64,000 nucleotides of DNA, taken from assembly GCF_000620105.1 (NCBI RefSeq), contig NZ_JHVK01000004.1, positions 1-64,000 of the forward strand, read 5' to 3'. Position 1 is the stretch's first letter, and the number at the start of each line of letters is the position of its first letter. The notes under the pieces are model-generated. The model was not told where the DNA came from, made no database searches, and saw only the letters and a list, made by a program, of their open reading frames with translations. The stretch comes from Microvirgula aerodenitrificans DSM 15089. GTDB taxonomy: Bacteria; Pseudomonadota; Gammaproteobacteria; Burkholderiales; Aquaspirillaceae. Below are positions 28,423 through 39,552 of the stretch, piece after piece. Position numbers and translations under genes: made by a program.

Positions 28423-29816
28423 TGTTCCTGCTTCGCCGCCAGCTTGCCCGGCACCTGGCCGATCGAGCCGGCGCCCATCGTCATCACCACGTCGCCATCA
28501 CGCACATGCGTCATCACGGCGCCCGGCATGTCGGCGATGGCCTCGACGAACACCGGTTCCACCTTGCCGGCCACGCGCACCGCGCGGCTCAGCGCCCGCC
28601 CGTCGGCGGCAACGATCGGCTGTTCGCCGGCCGGATAGACATCGGCCAGCAGCAGTGCATCGACCGACGACAGCACGCGGACGAAGTCCTCGAACAGGTC
28701 ACGGGTCCGCGTATAGCGGTGCGGCTGGAACGCCAGCACCAGCCGGCGGCCGGGGAAGGCACCGCGCGCCGCGGCCAGCGTGGCCGCCATTTCGACCGGG
28801 TGGTGACCATAGTCGTCGACCAGCGTGGCATGGCCGCCATCCGGCAGCCGCAGCTCGCCATAGCGCTGGAAGCGCCGGCCGACGCCGGAGAAACCGGCCA
28901 GTCCGTCGGCGATATCGTCGATGTTCGCGCCGCACTCCAGCCCGATGGCGATGGCCGCCAGCGCATTGAGCACATTGTGCAGGCCGGGCAGATTGACCGT
29001 GACCGTGCGCCGGTGGCGTTCGCCGTTTTCCCACAGCACGTCAAAGCGCATGCGCCCGCCGTCGGCCACCACGTTCTCGGCCCGCACCTGGGCGTCCTCG
29101 CTGAAACCGTAGGTGGTGATCGGCTTGGTGATGCGCGGCAGAATCTCGCGCACGTTCGGGTCGTCGACGCAGACCACGGCACGACCGTAGAACGGCAGCC
29201 GCTGCAGAAAGTCGACGAAGGCCTGCTTCAGCTTGTCGAAGTCGTGGCCATAGGTGTCCATGTGGTCGGCGTCGATATTGGTGACGACGGCCATGATCGG
29301 CGACAGGTACAGGAACGAGGCGTCCGACTCGTCGGCTTCGGCGACGAGAAAATCACCGGACCCCAGCCGCGCATTGCTGCCGGCGGCGGTCAGCCGCCCG
29401 CCGATGACGAAGGTCGGGTCCATGCCGGCCTGGCCCAGCACGCTGGCCACCAGGCTGGTGGTCGTGGTCTTGCCGTGGGTACCGGCAATGGCGATGCCCT
29501 GCTTGATCCGCATCAGCTCGGCCAGCATCAGCGCGCGCGGCACGATGGGGATGCCTGCGGCACGCGCCGCCAGCACTTCCGGGTTGTCCGCCTTGACCGC
29601 CGTGGAGGTAACGACGACATCCGCGCCGCCGACATAGGTGGCGTCATGGCCGAACTGCACGCTCGCGCCGGCAGCCGTCAGCCGCTCGGTGGTGGCATTC
29701 GCCGCGACGTCGGAGCCTGACACGGTATAGCCGAGCGTCAGCAGCACCTCGGCGATGCCGCTCATGCCGACCCCGCCGATTCCGACGAAATGGATATGTC
29801 TGACTCTGTGTTTCAT
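28419..29816 (-). CDS. murC: UDP-N-acetylmuramate-L-alanine ligase
   Basis: MurC adds L-alanine to UDP-MurNAc. The 465-residue protein opens with the Rossmann loop [17 protein letters not shown] and has the Mur ligase P-loop [12 protein letters not shown] near residue 111. I start at ATG 29816 ([10 protein letters not shown]); the open frame upstream is not conserved. A 73-bp gap separates it from murG, one of the few gaps in this cluster. The stop overlaps ddl. Confidence 0.97.
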   Translation of the reverse strand: MKHRVRHIHFVGIGGVGMSGIAEVLLTLGYTVSGSDVAANATTERLTAAGASVQFGHDATYVGGADVVVTSTAVKADNPEVLAARAAGIPIVPRALMLAELMRIKQGIAIAGTHGKTTTTSLVASVLGQAGMDPTFVIGGRLTAAGSNARLGSGDFLVAEADESDASFLYLSPIMAVVTNIDADHMDTYGHDFDKLKQAFVDFLQRLPFYGRAVVCVDDPNVREILPRITKPITTYGFSEDAQVRAENVVADGGRMRFDVLWENGERHRRTVTVNLPGLHNVLNALAAIAIGLECGANIDDIADGLAGFSGVGRRFQRYGELRLPDGGHATLVDDYGHHPVEMAATLAAARGAFPGRRLVLAFQPHRYTRTRDLFEDFVRVLSSVDALLLADVYPAGEQPIVAADGRALSRAVRVAGKVEPVFVEAIADMPGAVMTHVRDGDVVMTMGAGSIGQVPGKLAAKQEQ

Positions 29817-29889
29817 CCCGATATTCCGCGTAGACCGCACAAAACCCGCAAGGATACTGGCTTTTGAGCCAAAACTGTTTTGCGTGGCG

Positions 29890-30972
29890 TCATTTGTTAC
29901 ATCCTTTGCCCGCCAGTTGCGCGCAAATGTCCGCCACACGGGCGGCAGCATCGGTTTTCGCCTTGCCGCGCGCGACCCGCGCCATGTCCAGACACTGGCT
30001 GCGCGTCAGGCCGGAAATCAGCGCGGCGACCCGTTCGACCGTCATCTGCGGCTGCGGCAGCAGGATGCCGGCGCCGGCCTCGCTGAGGAAGCGCGCATTG
30101 CCGGTCTGGTGGTCGTCGACCGCACTCGGAAACGGCACCAGCACGCTGGCCGCGCCCACGGCGGCCAGCTCGGCCACGGTCAGCGCGCCGGCACGGCACA
30201 GCACCAGGTCGGCCCGCGCATACTCGCCGGCCATGTCGTCGATAAAGGCACGGCAGTCGGCCTCGACGCCGGCGTCCGCATAGTTCTGGCGCAGCGCCTC
30301 GATCTGCTTCTGCCCGGCCTGGTGGACTACCTGCGGCCGCGAGGCGACGGGCAGGCTGGCCAGCGCGGCCGGCAGGGTGTCATTGAATACCCGGGCGCCC
30401 AGGCTGCCGCCAACCACCAGCAGGCGCAGCGGGCCGTCGCGGCCATCGAAGCGCGTGTCGGGAGCGGGAACGGCGGCGATGTCGGCCCGAACCGGGTTGC
30501 CGACCAGTCCGGCCTCGCCGGCAAAGGCACCGGGGAAGGCGAACAGGGTGCGACTGGCAATCTTCGACAGCATGCGGTTGGTCAGCCCGGCGACCGAATT
30601 CTGTTCGTGCACCACCAGCGGAATGCCCAGCAGCCGGGCAGCCAGGCCGCCCGGCGCGCCGGTATAACCGCCAAAGCCGATCACCACGTCCGGACGCAGC
30701 CGGCGCAGGATCGCCACCGAGCGGCTGACCGCGCGGCCGAGCACGGCCGGCAGCGCCAGCCAGCGCGCGATGCCGTTGCCGCGCACGCCGCGAATGGCCA
30801 GGGTTTCCAGCGCATAGCCGCGCGACGGCACCAGCCGGGTTTCCATGCCGCCGTCGGCGCCAAGGAATACCGCCTGCCAGCCGCGCGAGCTCAGTTCGTC
30901 CGCAACGGCCAGCGCCGGGAAGATATGCCCGCCGGTGCCACCGGTCATGATCAGGGCGGTCGGCATGCTCAT
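29890..30972 (-). CDS. murG: Lipid II synthase (UDP-GlcNAc transferase) MurG
   Basis: MurG adds GlcNAc to lipid I at the inner membrane face. The 360-residue protein has the glycine loop [15 protein letters not shown] near residue 10, the second loop [16 protein letters not shown] near 99 and the donor-binding region [15 protein letters not shown] near 264. It starts at ATG 30972, overlapping the ftsW stop by 4 bases. The frame is open further upstream through ftsW, but that is antisense-free shadow sequence. Confidence 0.97.
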   Translation of the reverse strand: MSMPTALIMTGGTGGHIFPALAVADELSSRGWQAVFLGADGGMETRLVPSRGYALETLAIRGVRGNGIARWLALPAVLGRAVSRSVAILRRLRPDVVIGFGGYTGAPGGLAARLLGIPLVVHEQNSVAGLTNRMLSKIASRTLFAFPGAFAGEAGLVGNPVRADIAAVPAPDTRFDGRDGPLRLLVVGGSLGARVFNDTLPAALASLPVASRPQVVHQAGQKQIEALRQNYADAGVEADCRAFIDDMAGEYARADLVLCRAGALTVAELAAVGAASVLVPFPSAVDDHQTGNARFLSEAGAGILLPQPQMTVERVAALISGLTRSQCLDMARVARGKAKTDAAARVADICAQLAGKGCNK

Positions 30973-32135
30973 ACCTTGTACCCCCGCATCAGCAAGCGGT
31001 TTTCCCAGTCGATGCGCAGCAGGATCGCCAGCGCGATGCAGTTGGCCAGGATCGCGCTGCCGCCATACGACAGCAGCGGCAGGGTCAGACCCTTGGTCGG
31101 CAGCAAGCCCATGTTCACACCCACGTTGATGAACGCCTGCCAGCCGATCCAGATGCCGATGGCCTGGGCGACCAGCGCCTGGAAGAAGCGTTCGAGTTTT
31201 TTCGATTCCATGCCGATGTGGAACGCGCGCCGGACCAGCCAGGCGAACAGGCCGACGACGACGGCAATGCCGACGAAGCCGAATTCCTCGGCAATCACTG
31301 CCATCAGGAAGTCGGTATGCGCTTCCGGCAGATAAAACAGTTTTTCCACGCTGTTGCCGAGGCCGACGCCGAACCACTCGCCGCGGCCGAAGGCAATCAG
31401 CGAGTGCGACAGCTGGTAGCCCTTGCCGTACGGGTCCTGCCACGGGTCGAGGAAGCCGACCACGCGCTCCATCCGGTATGGCGAACTCATCACCAGGCCA
31501 ACGGCGCTGAGGCCGCCAACGGTGATCAGCGCGGCGAAGATGCGCCAGTTGATGCCGCCGAGGAACAGCGTGCCCATCGAGATCACCGCCACCACGGCGA
31601 AGGCGCCGAAGTCGGGCTCCATCAGCAGCAGGATGCCGGTCACCGCCACTGCCGCCGCCATCGGCACGAAGCCCTTGGTGATGCTGTGCATGTAGTCGGC
31701 CTTGCGGGTGGTGAAGTCGGCCGCATACAGGCAGGCCGCCAGTTTCATGATCTCGGACGGCTGCAGGTTCATGATGCCGAGCGATACCCAGCGCCGCGAG
31801 CCGTTCACCACCTTGCCGATGCCGGGCACCAGCACCAGGATCAGCATGACGAAGGCCAGCATGAACAGCCGGCTGGCGTGGCGTTGCCACATCGCGGTCG
31901 GCACCTGGAAGGCGACCCAGCCCACGGCCAGCGCGACCGTCAGCGCAATGCTGTGCCGGACCAGGTAGTAGAAGCGGTTGTGGGTGTCGGCATCGGCTTC
32001 CGCATACGCGATCGACGCCGAATACACCATCACCAGACCGATGGCCAGCAGCGCGACGATGACCCACACCAGCGCCTCGTCATACGCGGTGAAGCGTGGC
32101 GCGCCGGGGGTGGGTCGGTCGAAGGCAAAGCGCAC
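30969..32135 (-). CDS. ftsW: Septal peptidoglycan glycosyltransferase FtsW
   Basis: FtsW is a SEDS-family polymerase that works with FtsI at the septum. The 388-residue protein has about ten membrane segments, an [23 protein letters not shown] motif near residue 107 and [18 protein letters not shown] near the end. The start is GTG 32135 with AGGAG seven bases upstream; a longer open frame runs back into murD in another phase. It starts 2 bases after murD. A second SEDS gene (mrdB) is at 49436. Confidence 0.96.
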   Translation of the reverse strand: MRFAFDRPTPGAPRFTAYDEALVWVIVALLAIGLVMVYSASIAYAEADADTHNRFYYLVRHSIALTVALAVGWVAFQVPTAMWQRHASRLFMLAFVMLILVLVPGIGKVVNGSRRWVSLGIMNLQPSEIMKLAACLYAADFTTRKADYMHSITKGFVPMAAAVAVTGILLLMEPDFGAFAVVAVISMGTLFLGGINWRIFAALITVGGLSAVGLVMSSPYRMERVVGFLDPWQDPYGKGYQLSHSLIAFGRGEWFGVGLGNSVEKLFYLPEAHTDFLMAVIAEEFGFVGIAVVVGLFAWLVRRAFHIGMESKKLERFFQALVAQAIGIWIGWQAFINVGVNMGLLPTKGLTLPLLSYGGSAILANCIALAILLRIDWENRLLMRGYKV

Positions 32136-32137
32136 GG

Positions 32138-33508
32138 TCAGCTCCTGCCTGCCGCAATGGCACGGGCGGCATCGATAAACACCTCGGAACGGTGGGCATA
32201 GCCGCGGAACATGTCGAAACTGGCGCAGGCCGGCGACAGCAGCACCACGTCGCCGGCCTGCGCCAGCGCAAAGGCCTCGCGGGTGGCGTCTTCCAGCGTG
32301 GCGCAATCAATGACCGGCTGCGCAATGCCATCCAGCGCGCCGCGGATCTGCGCCGCGTCGCGACCGATCAGCACCACGGCGCGGGCGATGCGGGCGATGG
32401 CCGGCTTCAGCGGCGCAAAGTCCTGTCCCTTGCCGTCACCGCCGGCGATCAGCACCACCGGCCGGGTCATGCCGTTGAGGGCGGCCTCGGTCGCACCGAC
32501 ATTGGTGCCCTTGGAGTCATCGATGAAATCGACGCCACCATGGGCCAGTACGTGTTCGACCCGGTGCGGCAGGCCACGGAAGGTTTTCAGTCCGGCGACC
32601 AGTCCGGCGCGCGGCATGCCGGCCGCTTCGGCCAGTGCCAGCGCCGCCAGCGCATTGGCCGCGTTGTGCAGGCCGACCAGTTGCATCTCGTCGGCCGCCA
32701 GCAGCGGGACGCCACCGGCCTGCAGCCAGTGACGACCATCGCGTTCGACCAGTGCGTAGTCGGCGGACGGGTCGCGCAGCGAGAAGGTGACGTGGCGGCG
32801 ATCCGGGCGGGCCATGGCGCGGACGAACACGTCGTCGGCATTCAGCACCTGGACGCCCGCCCCGTTGAAAACCGCAGCCTTGCTGTCGGCATAGGCCAGC
32901 AGGTCGCGATAGCGGTTCAGGTGGTCTTCGGAAATGTTCAGCACCGTGGCAGCGACCGCATCCAGCGAGCGGGTGGTCTCCAGCTGGAAACTCGACAGTT
33001 CGAGCACAAACAGGTCCGGCAGCCGGCCTTCGCGCTCGATGCCGGTCAGCGCCGCCAGGGTCGGCAGGCCGATATTGCCGGCCACCACGGCCCGCAGTCC
33101 GGTGGCGTGGCACAGATGGCCGACCAGCGAGGTCACGGTGGTCTTGCCATTGGAACCGGTGATGGCAATCACCGGCTTGCCGAGCGGGCGGATGGCGCGG
33201 GCGAACAGCTCGACATCACCGACCACTTCGCCGGTGAAGGCGGCGATGGCCGGCGTCGCCACCGGCACGCCGGGGCTGACCACCAGCAGGTCGCAGCCGG
33301 CGAACGTGGTCGCGTCAAAGGCGCCGGTGCGCACGTCGGCGTCCGGCGCCACGGCGCGCAGCTCATCGGCATGCGGCAGCGTGTCGCGGCTGTCGGCCAC
33401 TACCAGCCGGCCGACGCGCGAGGCGAGGAACGCCGCCGCCGCCAGCCCGGTATCGCCGAAGCCGACCACACCGACCGTTTTTTGCTTGAGTCCGAGATCC
33501 GCAAACAT
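32138..33508 (-). CDS. murD: UDP-N-acetylmuramoylalanine-D-glutamate ligase
   Basis: MurD adds D-glutamate to UDP-MurNAc-L-Ala. The 456-residue protein has an N-terminal Rossmann-like loop [17 protein letters not shown], the P-loop [17 protein letters not shown] near residue 115 and the C-terminal domain with [15 protein letters not shown]. It starts 5 bases after mraY and is followed closely by ftsW. Confidence 0.97.
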   Translation of the reverse strand: MFADLGLKQKTVGVVGFGDTGLAAAAFLASRVGRLVVADSRDTLPHADELRAVAPDADVRTGAFDATTFAGCDLLVVSPGVPVATPAIAAFTGEVVGDVELFARAIRPLGKPVIAITGSNGKTTVTSLVGHLCHATGLRAVVAGNIGLPTLAALTGIEREGRLPDLFVLELSSFQLETTRSLDAVAATVLNISEDHLNRYRDLLAYADSKAAVFNGAGVQVLNADDVFVRAMARPDRRHVTFSLRDPSADYALVERDGRHWLQAGGVPLLAADEMQLVGLHNAANALAALALAEAAGMPRAGLVAGLKTFRGLPHRVEHVLAHGGVDFIDDSKGTNVGATEAALNGMTRPVVLIAGGDGKGQDFAPLKPAIARIARAVVLIGRDAAQIRGALDGIAQPVIDCATLEDATREAFALAQAGDVVLLSPACASFDMFRGYAHRSEVFIDAARAIAAGRS

Positions 33509-33513
33509 GTCCG

Positions 33514-34599
33514 TTACCTCAGCTTCAGCGTGGAAAGGCCGGCCAGCACCAGCATCATGGTGATGATCCAGAAGCGGACCACGACCTGGGTCTCCTTCCA
33601 GCCTTTCAGTTCGAAGTGGTGATGCAGCGGCGCCATCAGGAACACGCGCTTGCGGGTCAGCTTGAAACTGGCGACCTGGATCATTACCGACAGCGCTTCC
33701 ATCACGAACAGTCCGCCCATGACGAACAGCACGATCTCCTGGCGCACGATCACCGCCACCGTGCCGAGCGAGGCGCCCAGCGCCAGTGCGCCGACGTCGC
33801 CCATGAACACCTGGGCCGGGTAGGCGTTGTACCAGAGGAAGGCCAGGCAGGCGCCGGCCATGGCCGCGCAGAACACCACCACTTCATGCGCGCCCGGAAT
33901 GTGCGGCAGACCGAGGTAATGGGCGAAGCCGCTGTGGCCGGCCACATAGGCGAACACCGCCAGCGCCGAGGCCACCATCACCACCGGCATGGCGGCCAGA
34001 CCGTCGAGGCCGTCGGTCAGGTTGATCGCGTTCGAGGTGCCGACGATGACGAAATAGGTGAGAACGCAGAAGCCGACCACCCCGAACGGATAGACGACGT
34101 TCTTGAAGAACGGCACGATGAATTCGGTCGAGGTCGGCAGCGTCGCGGTGGTGATCAGATAGACGCCGGCGCCGATGGCGATCAGCGACTGCCAGAACAT
34201 CTTGGCCCGGGCCGAAATGCCCTTCGGGTCCTTGTAGACCACCTTGCGCCAGTCGTCGTAGAAGCCGATGGCGCCGGTACCGAACATGACCGCCAGCAGC
34301 AGCCACACGTATTTGTTCGACAGGTCCGCCCACAGCAGGGTGGTGATGCCGATCGACATCAGGATCAGCGTGCCGCCCATGGTCGGCGTGCCGGCCTTGA
34401 CCAGATGGGTCTGCGGACCGTCGCTGCGCACTGCCTGGCCGACCTTCAGCTCGGTCAGCTTGCGGATGACCCAGGGGCCGGAGAACAGCCCGATGCCGAG
34501 CGCAGTCAGGCTCGCCAGCACCGCGCGCAGCGTGATGTAATTGAGAACATTGAAGGCGCGGACATATTCCCCGAGCCAGTCGGCCAGCCAAAGTAACAA
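33514..34599 (-). CDS. mraY: Phospho-N-acetylmuramoyl-pentapeptide transferase
   Basis: MraY makes lipid I by transferring phospho-MurNAc-pentapeptide to undecaprenyl phosphate. The 361-residue integral membrane protein, about ten membrane segments, has the catalytic Asp motif FYDDWRKV near residue 114, [10 protein letters not shown] near 193 and the HHHFELKGW loop near 325. It is preceded by a 90-bp gap with hairpins after murF, so its expression may be set apart from the upstream genes. Confidence 0.98.
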   Translation of the reverse strand: MLLWLADWLGEYVRAFNVLNYITLRAVLASLTALGIGLFSGPWVIRKLTELKVGQAVRSDGPQTHLVKAGTPTMGGTLILMSIGITTLLWADLSNKYVWLLLAVMFGTGAIGFYDDWRKVVYKDPKGISARAKMFWQSLIAIGAGVYLITTATLPTSTEFIVPFFKNVVYPFGVVGFCVLTYFVIVGTSNAINLTDGLDGLAAMPVVMVASALAVFAYVAGHSGFAHYLGLPHIPGAHEVVVFCAAMAGACLAFLWYNAYPAQVFMGDVGALALGASLGTVAVIVRQEIVLFVMGGLFVMEALSVMIQVASFKLTRKRVFLMAPLHHHFELKGWKETQVVVRFWIITMMLVLAGLSTLKLR

Positions 34600-34616
34600 C
34601 TCGTACTCCCTGTGTC

Positions 34617-34668
34617 CGCCGCGTACGGCGAACCCTGTTTTTCTGTTTGCGACCGGTGGTCCGGTCGC
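34617..34668 (-). repeat. Two hairpins in the murF-mraY gap
   Basis: GCGACCGG (34649-34656) pairs with CCGGTCGC (34661-34668) around a 4-base loop. CGCCG (34617-34621) pairs with CGGCG (34626-34630). They occupy the only long gap in the first half of the dcw cluster. There is no T-tract in the transcribed direction, so a terminator is unlikely; mRNA processing or stabilisation is the inference. Confidence 0.55.
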
Positions 34669-34689
34669 CGCTTGTTCTCCGCCGCCGGC

Positions 34690-36054
34690 TCAGTGGCCGG
34701 TCGCGGTCTTTCCGGTCAGCGCGGCGACCACCCGTTCCAGCTTCATGAAGCGCGAGCCCTTGACCAGCACGGTCGAACCGCGCCCGGTCGCGGCCAGCGC
34801 CTGCAGCACCGCGTCGATGTCCGCGCCATGCACGGCACCGGCACCGAACGCCTGCGTCGCCCCGGCACTGTGCTCGCCGATGGTGACCAGGTGACGGATG
34901 CCGTGTTCGCGGGCGTAGCGGCCGATTTCGGCATGCAGCGCCGGGGCTTCGGCCCCCAGTTCGCCGATATCGCCGAATACCAGCCAGGTATCGCCACCAC
35001 AGCCGGCCAGCACGCGGATCGCGGCATGGACCGAGTCGGGGTTGGCGTTGTAGGTGTCGTCGATCACGGCGGCACCGTTCAGTGCCGTGGCCGGCGCCAG
35101 CCGGCCGGCGACGCCGGCAAAGGCATCCAGTCCGGTCGCGACATCGGCCAGCGAGGCACCGAGGGCCAGCGCCACCGCAGCGGCAGCCAGCGCATTGGCG
35201 ACCATATGGTCACCGGGTACGTGCAGCGTCACGGCGGCCTCGCCCTGCGCCGTCACCAGCGTGAAGCGGCTGCCGTCGGCCTGCGCGACCAGGTCGCGGG
35301 CATGGACGTCGCCGCGCGTCAGGCCGAACTCGACCCGGCGGCGGCCGGCGGCCGCAACCCGGAACAGATCTGCATGCGGATCGTCGGCATTCAGCACGGC
35401 GACACCGTCCGCCGGCAGGCCGGCGTAGATTTCCGCCTTGGCCCGCGCCACCGCCTCGACACTGCCGAAGTAGCCGATATGCGCGCGCATCGCGTTGTTG
35501 ACCAGCCCCACGCGCGGCCGGGCCAGCCCGGACAGCCAGCTGAGTTCGCCAGCGTGGTTCATGCCCATTTCGATCACCGCCGCACGATGGTCGGCGGACA
35601 GTTGCAGCAGGGTCAGCGGCTGGCCGATGTCGTTGTTCAGATTGCCATGGGTAGCCAGCACGGCGGCGTCGCCATATTGCGCGACCAGGATCGCGCGCAG
35701 CATTTCCTTGACCGTGGTCTTGCCGTTCGAGCCGGTGATGCCGGCCAGCGGCAGCGCGAAGCCACGACGCCAGCGGGCAGCCAGGTGGCCGAGTGCGATG
35801 CGGGTATCCGGCACCTTGATCAGCGAGGCGCCGTCGAGTTCGAAATCGCAACGCACGACGGCGCCCACGGCGCCGGCCGCCAGCACGTCGGCGACGAAGT
35901 CATGCGCATCGAAACGTTCGCCCTTCAGCGCAACGAACAGGTCGCCAGGCCGGACCTGGCGACTGTCGGTCACCACGCGGGCAAAGTCCGCATCCGGTCC
36001 GGTGTGCACGGCATACAGTGCATCGGCGGCGGCGGACAGGCTCAGCATGCTCAT
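34690..36054 (-). CDS. murF: UDP-MurNAc-tripeptide D-alanyl-D-alanine ligase
   Basis: MurF adds the D-Ala-D-Ala dipeptide to complete the wall precursor. The 454-residue protein has P-loop [17 protein letters not shown] near residue 107, the EMGMNHAGEL motif near 157 and DDTYNANPDSVHAAI near 327. The start ATG 36054 overlaps the murE stop by 4 bases. Confidence 0.96.
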   Translation of the reverse strand: MSMLSLSAAADALYAVHTGPDADFARVVTDSRQVRPGDLFVALKGERFDAHDFVADVLAAGAVGAVVRCDFELDGASLIKVPDTRIALGHLAARWRRGFALPLAGITGSNGKTTVKEMLRAILVAQYGDAAVLATHGNLNNDIGQPLTLLQLSADHRAAVIEMGMNHAGELSWLSGLARPRVGLVNNAMRAHIGYFGSVEAVARAKAEIYAGLPADGVAVLNADDPHADLFRVAAAGRRRVEFGLTRGDVHARDLVAQADGSRFTLVTAQGEAAVTLHVPGDHMVANALAAAAVALALGASLADVATGLDAFAGVAGRLAPATALNGAAVIDDTYNANPDSVHAAIRVLAGCGGDTWLVFGDIGELGAEAPALHAEIGRYAREHGIRHLVTIGEHSAGATQAFGAGAVHGADIDAVLQALAATGRGSTVLVKGSRFMKLERVVAALTGKTATGH

Positions 36055-37523
36055 GGCCGCGTCCCCCAGCTGGCCAGCGCGTCCTCGGCTTCCCGCACGT
36101 CGCTGAACGTGTGCTTGACGCCCTTGATGTCCTGGTATTCCTCGTGGCCCTTGCCGGCGACCAGAATCATGTCGCCGCTGCGGGCATTGCTGACCGCCCA
36201 GCGGATGGCGGCGCGGCGGTCGGCATCGACATGGCCCGGCGCACGCATGCCGGCAACGATGTCGTCGATGATCGCCTGCGGGGCTTCGGTGCGCGGGTTG
36301 TCGCTGGTGACGACGGTGATATCGGCCAGCTGTTCGGCAATGGCCCCCATCATCGGCCGCTTGCCGCGGTCGCGATCGCCGCCGCAGCCGAACACGCAGA
36401 ACAGGCGGCCACCGGCCGGCCGCAGCACGGCCAGCGCGCCCAGCGCCTTTTCCAGTGCGTCCGGCGAGTGGGCGTAATCGACCACCACCCGCGGCTCGTC
36501 ACCGCTGCCGACGCGCTGCATGCGCCCGCGCGCCGGCTGGATGCGGCCGAGAATGCGGCAGGCTTCGTCCAGCGCCACGCCATTGGCGCACAGCGCCGCC
36601 AGGCAGGCGAGCAGGTTCGAGGCATTGAAGCGGCCGAGCAGCGGCGAATCGATATGGCCCTCGCCCCACGGCGTGACCACGTCGAGGTGCAGCCCGTCCA
36701 GGCTGGCGATGAACTTGCGCGTGCGCACATCGCCCTGGTCGATGCCATAGGTGATGACGCGGCCGGCTTCGGCGCGGGTGGCAAGCTCGCGACCGAACGC
36801 ATCGTCGGCATTGATGATTGCGTGACGCAGCCCGACCCAGTGGAACAGCCGTTCCTTGGCCGCGCCGTACGCTTCCATCGTGCCGTGGTAGTCGAGGTGG
36901 TCGCGGGTCAGGTTGGTGAAGACGGCGGTGGTGAAGGCGACGCCGTTGACGCGGTGCTGGTCCAGCCCGTGGCTGGACACTTCCATCGCCACCGCACTGG
37001 CGCCCTGGCGGCGGAAACCGGCCAGCGAGGTCTGCACGGTGACCGGGTCCGGCGTGGTGTGGGTGCTGTCGGCCAGTTCACCGAAGAAGCCGTTGCCGAC
37101 CGTGCCGATCAGCGCGGTCTTGCGATTGTTCAGGGTCAGCGCCTGGGCCAGCCAGGTAGTGATCGAGGTCTTGCCGTTGGTGCCGGTCACGCCGATGACG
37201 GTCATGGCCCGGCTCGGGTCGCCGAGGCGGTGGCTGGCGATCACGCCCGCGCGTGCGCGCAGGTCGGGCACGGCCAGGTTGGGCACATCCCATGCAGGGT
37301 TCCAGGCGAAGCCGTCGGCCGGGTCCCAGGCCACGCCGCCGGCGCCCTGGGCAATCGCCTGGGCAATGTAGTCGCGACCGTCGGCGTATTCGCCACGGAA
37401 GGCCAGAAACAGGTCGCCCGGCAGCACGCGGCGGCTGTCGGACGTGACGCGATCGGGACGCAGTCCCAGCGAATCGAGTTGCGCCGGGTCCCATTCCGGC
37501 AGATTGATGAGGCGGGAAATCAT
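36051..37523 (-). CDS. murE: UDP-MurNAc-L-Ala-D-Glu:meso-diaminopimelate ligase
   Basis: MurE adds the third residue of the wall peptide. The 490-residue protein has P-loop GVTGTNGKTSITTW near residue 110 and the DNPR motif at residues 408-411 (TSDNPRTEAP), whose arginine binds the meso-DAP side chain, so this is a Gram-negative-type, DAP-specific enzyme. It overlaps ftsI upstream and murF downstream by 4 bases each. Confidence 0.97.
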   Translation of the reverse strand: MISRLINLPEWDPAQLDSLGLRPDRVTSDSRRVLPGDLFLAFRGEYADGRDYIAQAIAQGAGGVAWDPADGFAWNPAWDVPNLAVPDLRARAGVIASHRLGDPSRAMTVIGVTGTNGKTSITTWLAQALTLNNRKTALIGTVGNGFFGELADSTHTTPDPVTVQTSLAGFRRQGASAVAMEVSSHGLDQHRVNGVAFTTAVFTNLTRDHLDYHGTMEAYGAAKERLFHWVGLRHAIINADDAFGRELATRAEAGRVITYGIDQGDVRTRKFIASLDGLHLDVVTPWGEGHIDSPLLGRFNASNLLACLAALCANGVALDEACRILGRIQPARGRMQRVGSGDEPRVVVDYAHSPDALEKALGALAVLRPAGGRLFCVFGCGGDRDRGKRPMMGAIAEQLADITVVTSDNPRTEAPQAIIDDIVAGMRAPGHVDADRRAAIRWAVSNARSGDMILVAGKGHEEYQDIKGVKHTFSDVREAEDALASWGTRP

Positions 37524-39283
37524 GTTTCTTCTTTCACTAGCGGCACATCGGCCGGGAACAGCGTGTTGTTGGTCGGCGCATCGGGCTCGACGCCCAGCAT
37601 GCGCAACCCGTCCGCCATGACCTTGGCGAACACCGGGGCGGCGGAAATCCCGCCGTAAATCATGCCTCTTTCATTGCCGGGCTCATCGAACATCACGGCG
37701 ACGATCAGCCGTGGCCGCGTCGCCGGCGCAAAGCCGACAAAGGACGCCACGTATTTCTTCACGTAGCGCCCGCCTTCGAGCTTCAGCGCGGTGCCGGTCT
37801 TGCCGGCAACGTGGTAGCCGAGCACCTGCGCGCGTGGCGCGGTGCCGCCCGGCTCGGTGACCTTGATCATCATGTGGCGGATGGTGCGCGCCGTCTGCGC
37901 CGAAATGATGCTCTTGCCCGGCAGCGGCGCATCCAGCTTGGTAAACGAGATCGGCAGCATTTCGCCGTCGTTGGTGAACACGGTGTAGGCACGCGCCATC
38001 TGGATCAGGCTGACCGAAATGCCGTGGCCGTAGCCCATCGTCGCCTGCTCGATCGGGCGCCAGGTTTTCCACGGCCGCACATGGCCCGCGGCTTCACCGG
38101 GGAAGCCGGTCTGCGGCCGCCGGCCGAAGCCGATGTCGTTGAAGAACTGCCACATGGTCTTCTGCTGCAGCAGCAGCGCGATCTTGCTGGCGCCGACGTT
38201 CGACGATTTCTGCAGGATGCCGCCGATGTCCAGCTCCGGATACAGGTGGGTATCCTTGATCAGCGCCGGGCCGATGGTATAGCTCCTGGTATCGAACACC
38301 TGCTCGGCACGGATCAGGTGGTCGTCGAAAGCCTTGGCGATGACCAGCGGCTTCATGATCGAGCCCGGTTCGTACTGGTCGCTGAGCACGCGGTTGCGCA
38401 TCTCCGCCGGTTTCAGGTCCCAGCGGTTGTTCGGGTTGTAGGTCGGCAGGTTGACCAGGGCCAGCGTTTCGCCGGTCTGCGCGTCGAGCACGACAATGCC
38501 GCCGGCCTTGGCGCCGCTGGCTTCCATGCCGGCCTTCAGTTCGCGATAGGCGAGGTACTGGACGCGGCGGTCCAGCGACAGCGCCAGGGTCTGGCCGTCA
38601 CGCGGGCGCTCGATGGCGGCCACGTCCTCGACGATATGACCGCGACGGTCCTTGATCACGTGACGGCTGCCGGCGTGGCCGGCCAGCATCTTGTCGCGCG
38701 ACAGCTCCATGCCTTCCTGGCCGCGCCCGTCCATGCCGGTGTAGCCGACCACCTGGGCCATGATCTCGCCGGCCGGGTAGTAGCGGCGGTATTCGCGCTG
38801 GGTCGACACGCCGGGAATGGCGAGCTTGACCACTTCATCCGCCAGTTCCGGGCGGATCTGGCGTTTCAGGTAGACGAACTCGCGCCGCTTGTCGGCAAAC
38901 TTGCGCGCGATGTCCTCGGGCTTCAGGTCCAGCAGCCGCGCCAGCGCATTGATCTTCTCGACCGGCACCGCATCCATGTCGGCCGGACTGGCCCAGATCG
39001 ACTGTACCGGGGTGGAGATGGCCAGCGGTTCGCCGTTGCGGTCGGTAATCATCCCGCGCGTGGCTTCCAGCGTCAGCGTGCGGCTGTAGCGGGCCGAGCC
39101 CTGCCCCTGCAGGAAGTCCTGCTTGATGACCTGCAGGTAGATGGCGCGGGCCAGCAGCGCGCCAAACAGCACGCCCAGCACGCAGCCGACGATTTTGACC
39201 CGCGACGCGGGCAGGCGCAGGCTCTGGTTCTGCCGGCGCGGAATGCCGCCGCGCGGGGTGTGGATCGCCCCGACGCGGGTCAT
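37520..39283 (-). CDS. ftsI: Septal transpeptidase FtsI (PBP3)
   Basis: FtsI is the class B penicillin-binding protein that cross-links septal wall. The 587-residue protein has one membrane segment near residues 28-48, a pedestal domain, and a transpeptidase domain with active S308 (EPGSIMKPL), SSN (KSSNVGASK) and K495 in GKTGTALK. It overlaps ftsL and murE by 4 bases on either side. The Ile after Ser in the SXXK box (SIMK) is a mild variant of the usual STMK/STVK. Confidence 0.97.
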   Translation of the reverse strand: MTRVGAIHTPRGGIPRRQNQSLRLPASRVKIVGCVLGVLFGALLARAIYLQVIKQDFLQGQGSARYSRTLTLEATRGMITDRNGEPLAISTPVQSIWASPADMDAVPVEKINALARLLDLKPEDIARKFADKRREFVYLKRQIRPELADEVVKLAIPGVSTQREYRRYYPAGEIMAQVVGYTGMDGRGQEGMELSRDKMLAGHAGSRHVIKDRRGHIVEDVAAIERPRDGQTLALSLDRRVQYLAYRELKAGMEASGAKAGGIVVLDAQTGETLALVNLPTYNPNNRWDLKPAEMRNRVLSDQYEPGSIMKPLVIAKAFDDHLIRAEQVFDTRSYTIGPALIKDTHLYPELDIGGILQKSSNVGASKIALLLQQKTMWQFFNDIGFGRRPQTGFPGEAAGHVRPWKTWRPIEQATMGYGHGISVSLIQMARAYTVFTNDGEMLPISFTKLDAPLPGKSIISAQTARTIRHMMIKVTEPGGTAPRAQVLGYHVAGKTGTALKLEGGRYVKKYVASFVGFAPATRPRLIVAVMFDEPGNERGMIYGGISAAPVFAKVMADGLRMLGVEPDAPTNNTLFPADVPLVKEET

Positions 39284-39552
39284 GGCCGGCTCCCGAGGGT
39301 AATGACCTGGATTTCACGCGTGTCCGGCATGTGCATGCCGAGCGCGTCGGTGGCGCGGCGCTCGATCAGCGCATGCGCCGCCCAGGTACCCTGTTCCAGC
39401 CGCAGGCGGCCGTATTCGACGTCAAGCTCGTGGGCAAAACGCTGTTCCTTCTGCAGTTCGCCATACCGCTTGCGCGATTCGAACCGGCAGGTGATGACCG
39501 ACAGGGCACAACCGATCAGCACGACCAGCAGCAGAAGGTGGCTCCGGGTCAT
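39280..39552 (-). CDS. ftsL: Cell division protein FtsL
   Basis: FtsL is a small bitopic divisome protein that forms a complex with FtsB and FtsQ. The 90-residue protein has a membrane segment at residues 4-21 ([18 protein letters not shown]) followed by a coiled-coil-like charged region ([20 protein letters not shown]). Sequence is poorly conserved in the family, so identity rests on size, topology and position between rsmH and ftsI, both of which it overlaps by 4 bases. Confidence 0.93.
   Translation of the reverse strand: MTRSHLLLLVVLIGCALSVITCRFESRKRYGELQKEQRFAHELDVEYGRLRLEQGTWAAHALIERRATDALGMHMPDTREIQVITLGSRP

Noticed and set aside
30969-30972. The many 4-base ATGA/GTGA overlaps considered as frameshifts or sequencing errors
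   Set aside because: Both genes at each overlap are full length with conserved ends; these are normal coupled starts in the dcw, ftsEX, gat and pur operons.
29890-32067. A single 725-codon frame covering murG and much of ftsW
   Set aside because: Only its 3' half is MurG. The first half is ftsW read in the wrong phase; the real ftsW frame has the conserved membrane segments and ends with an ATGA overlap. It is not a fusion protein.
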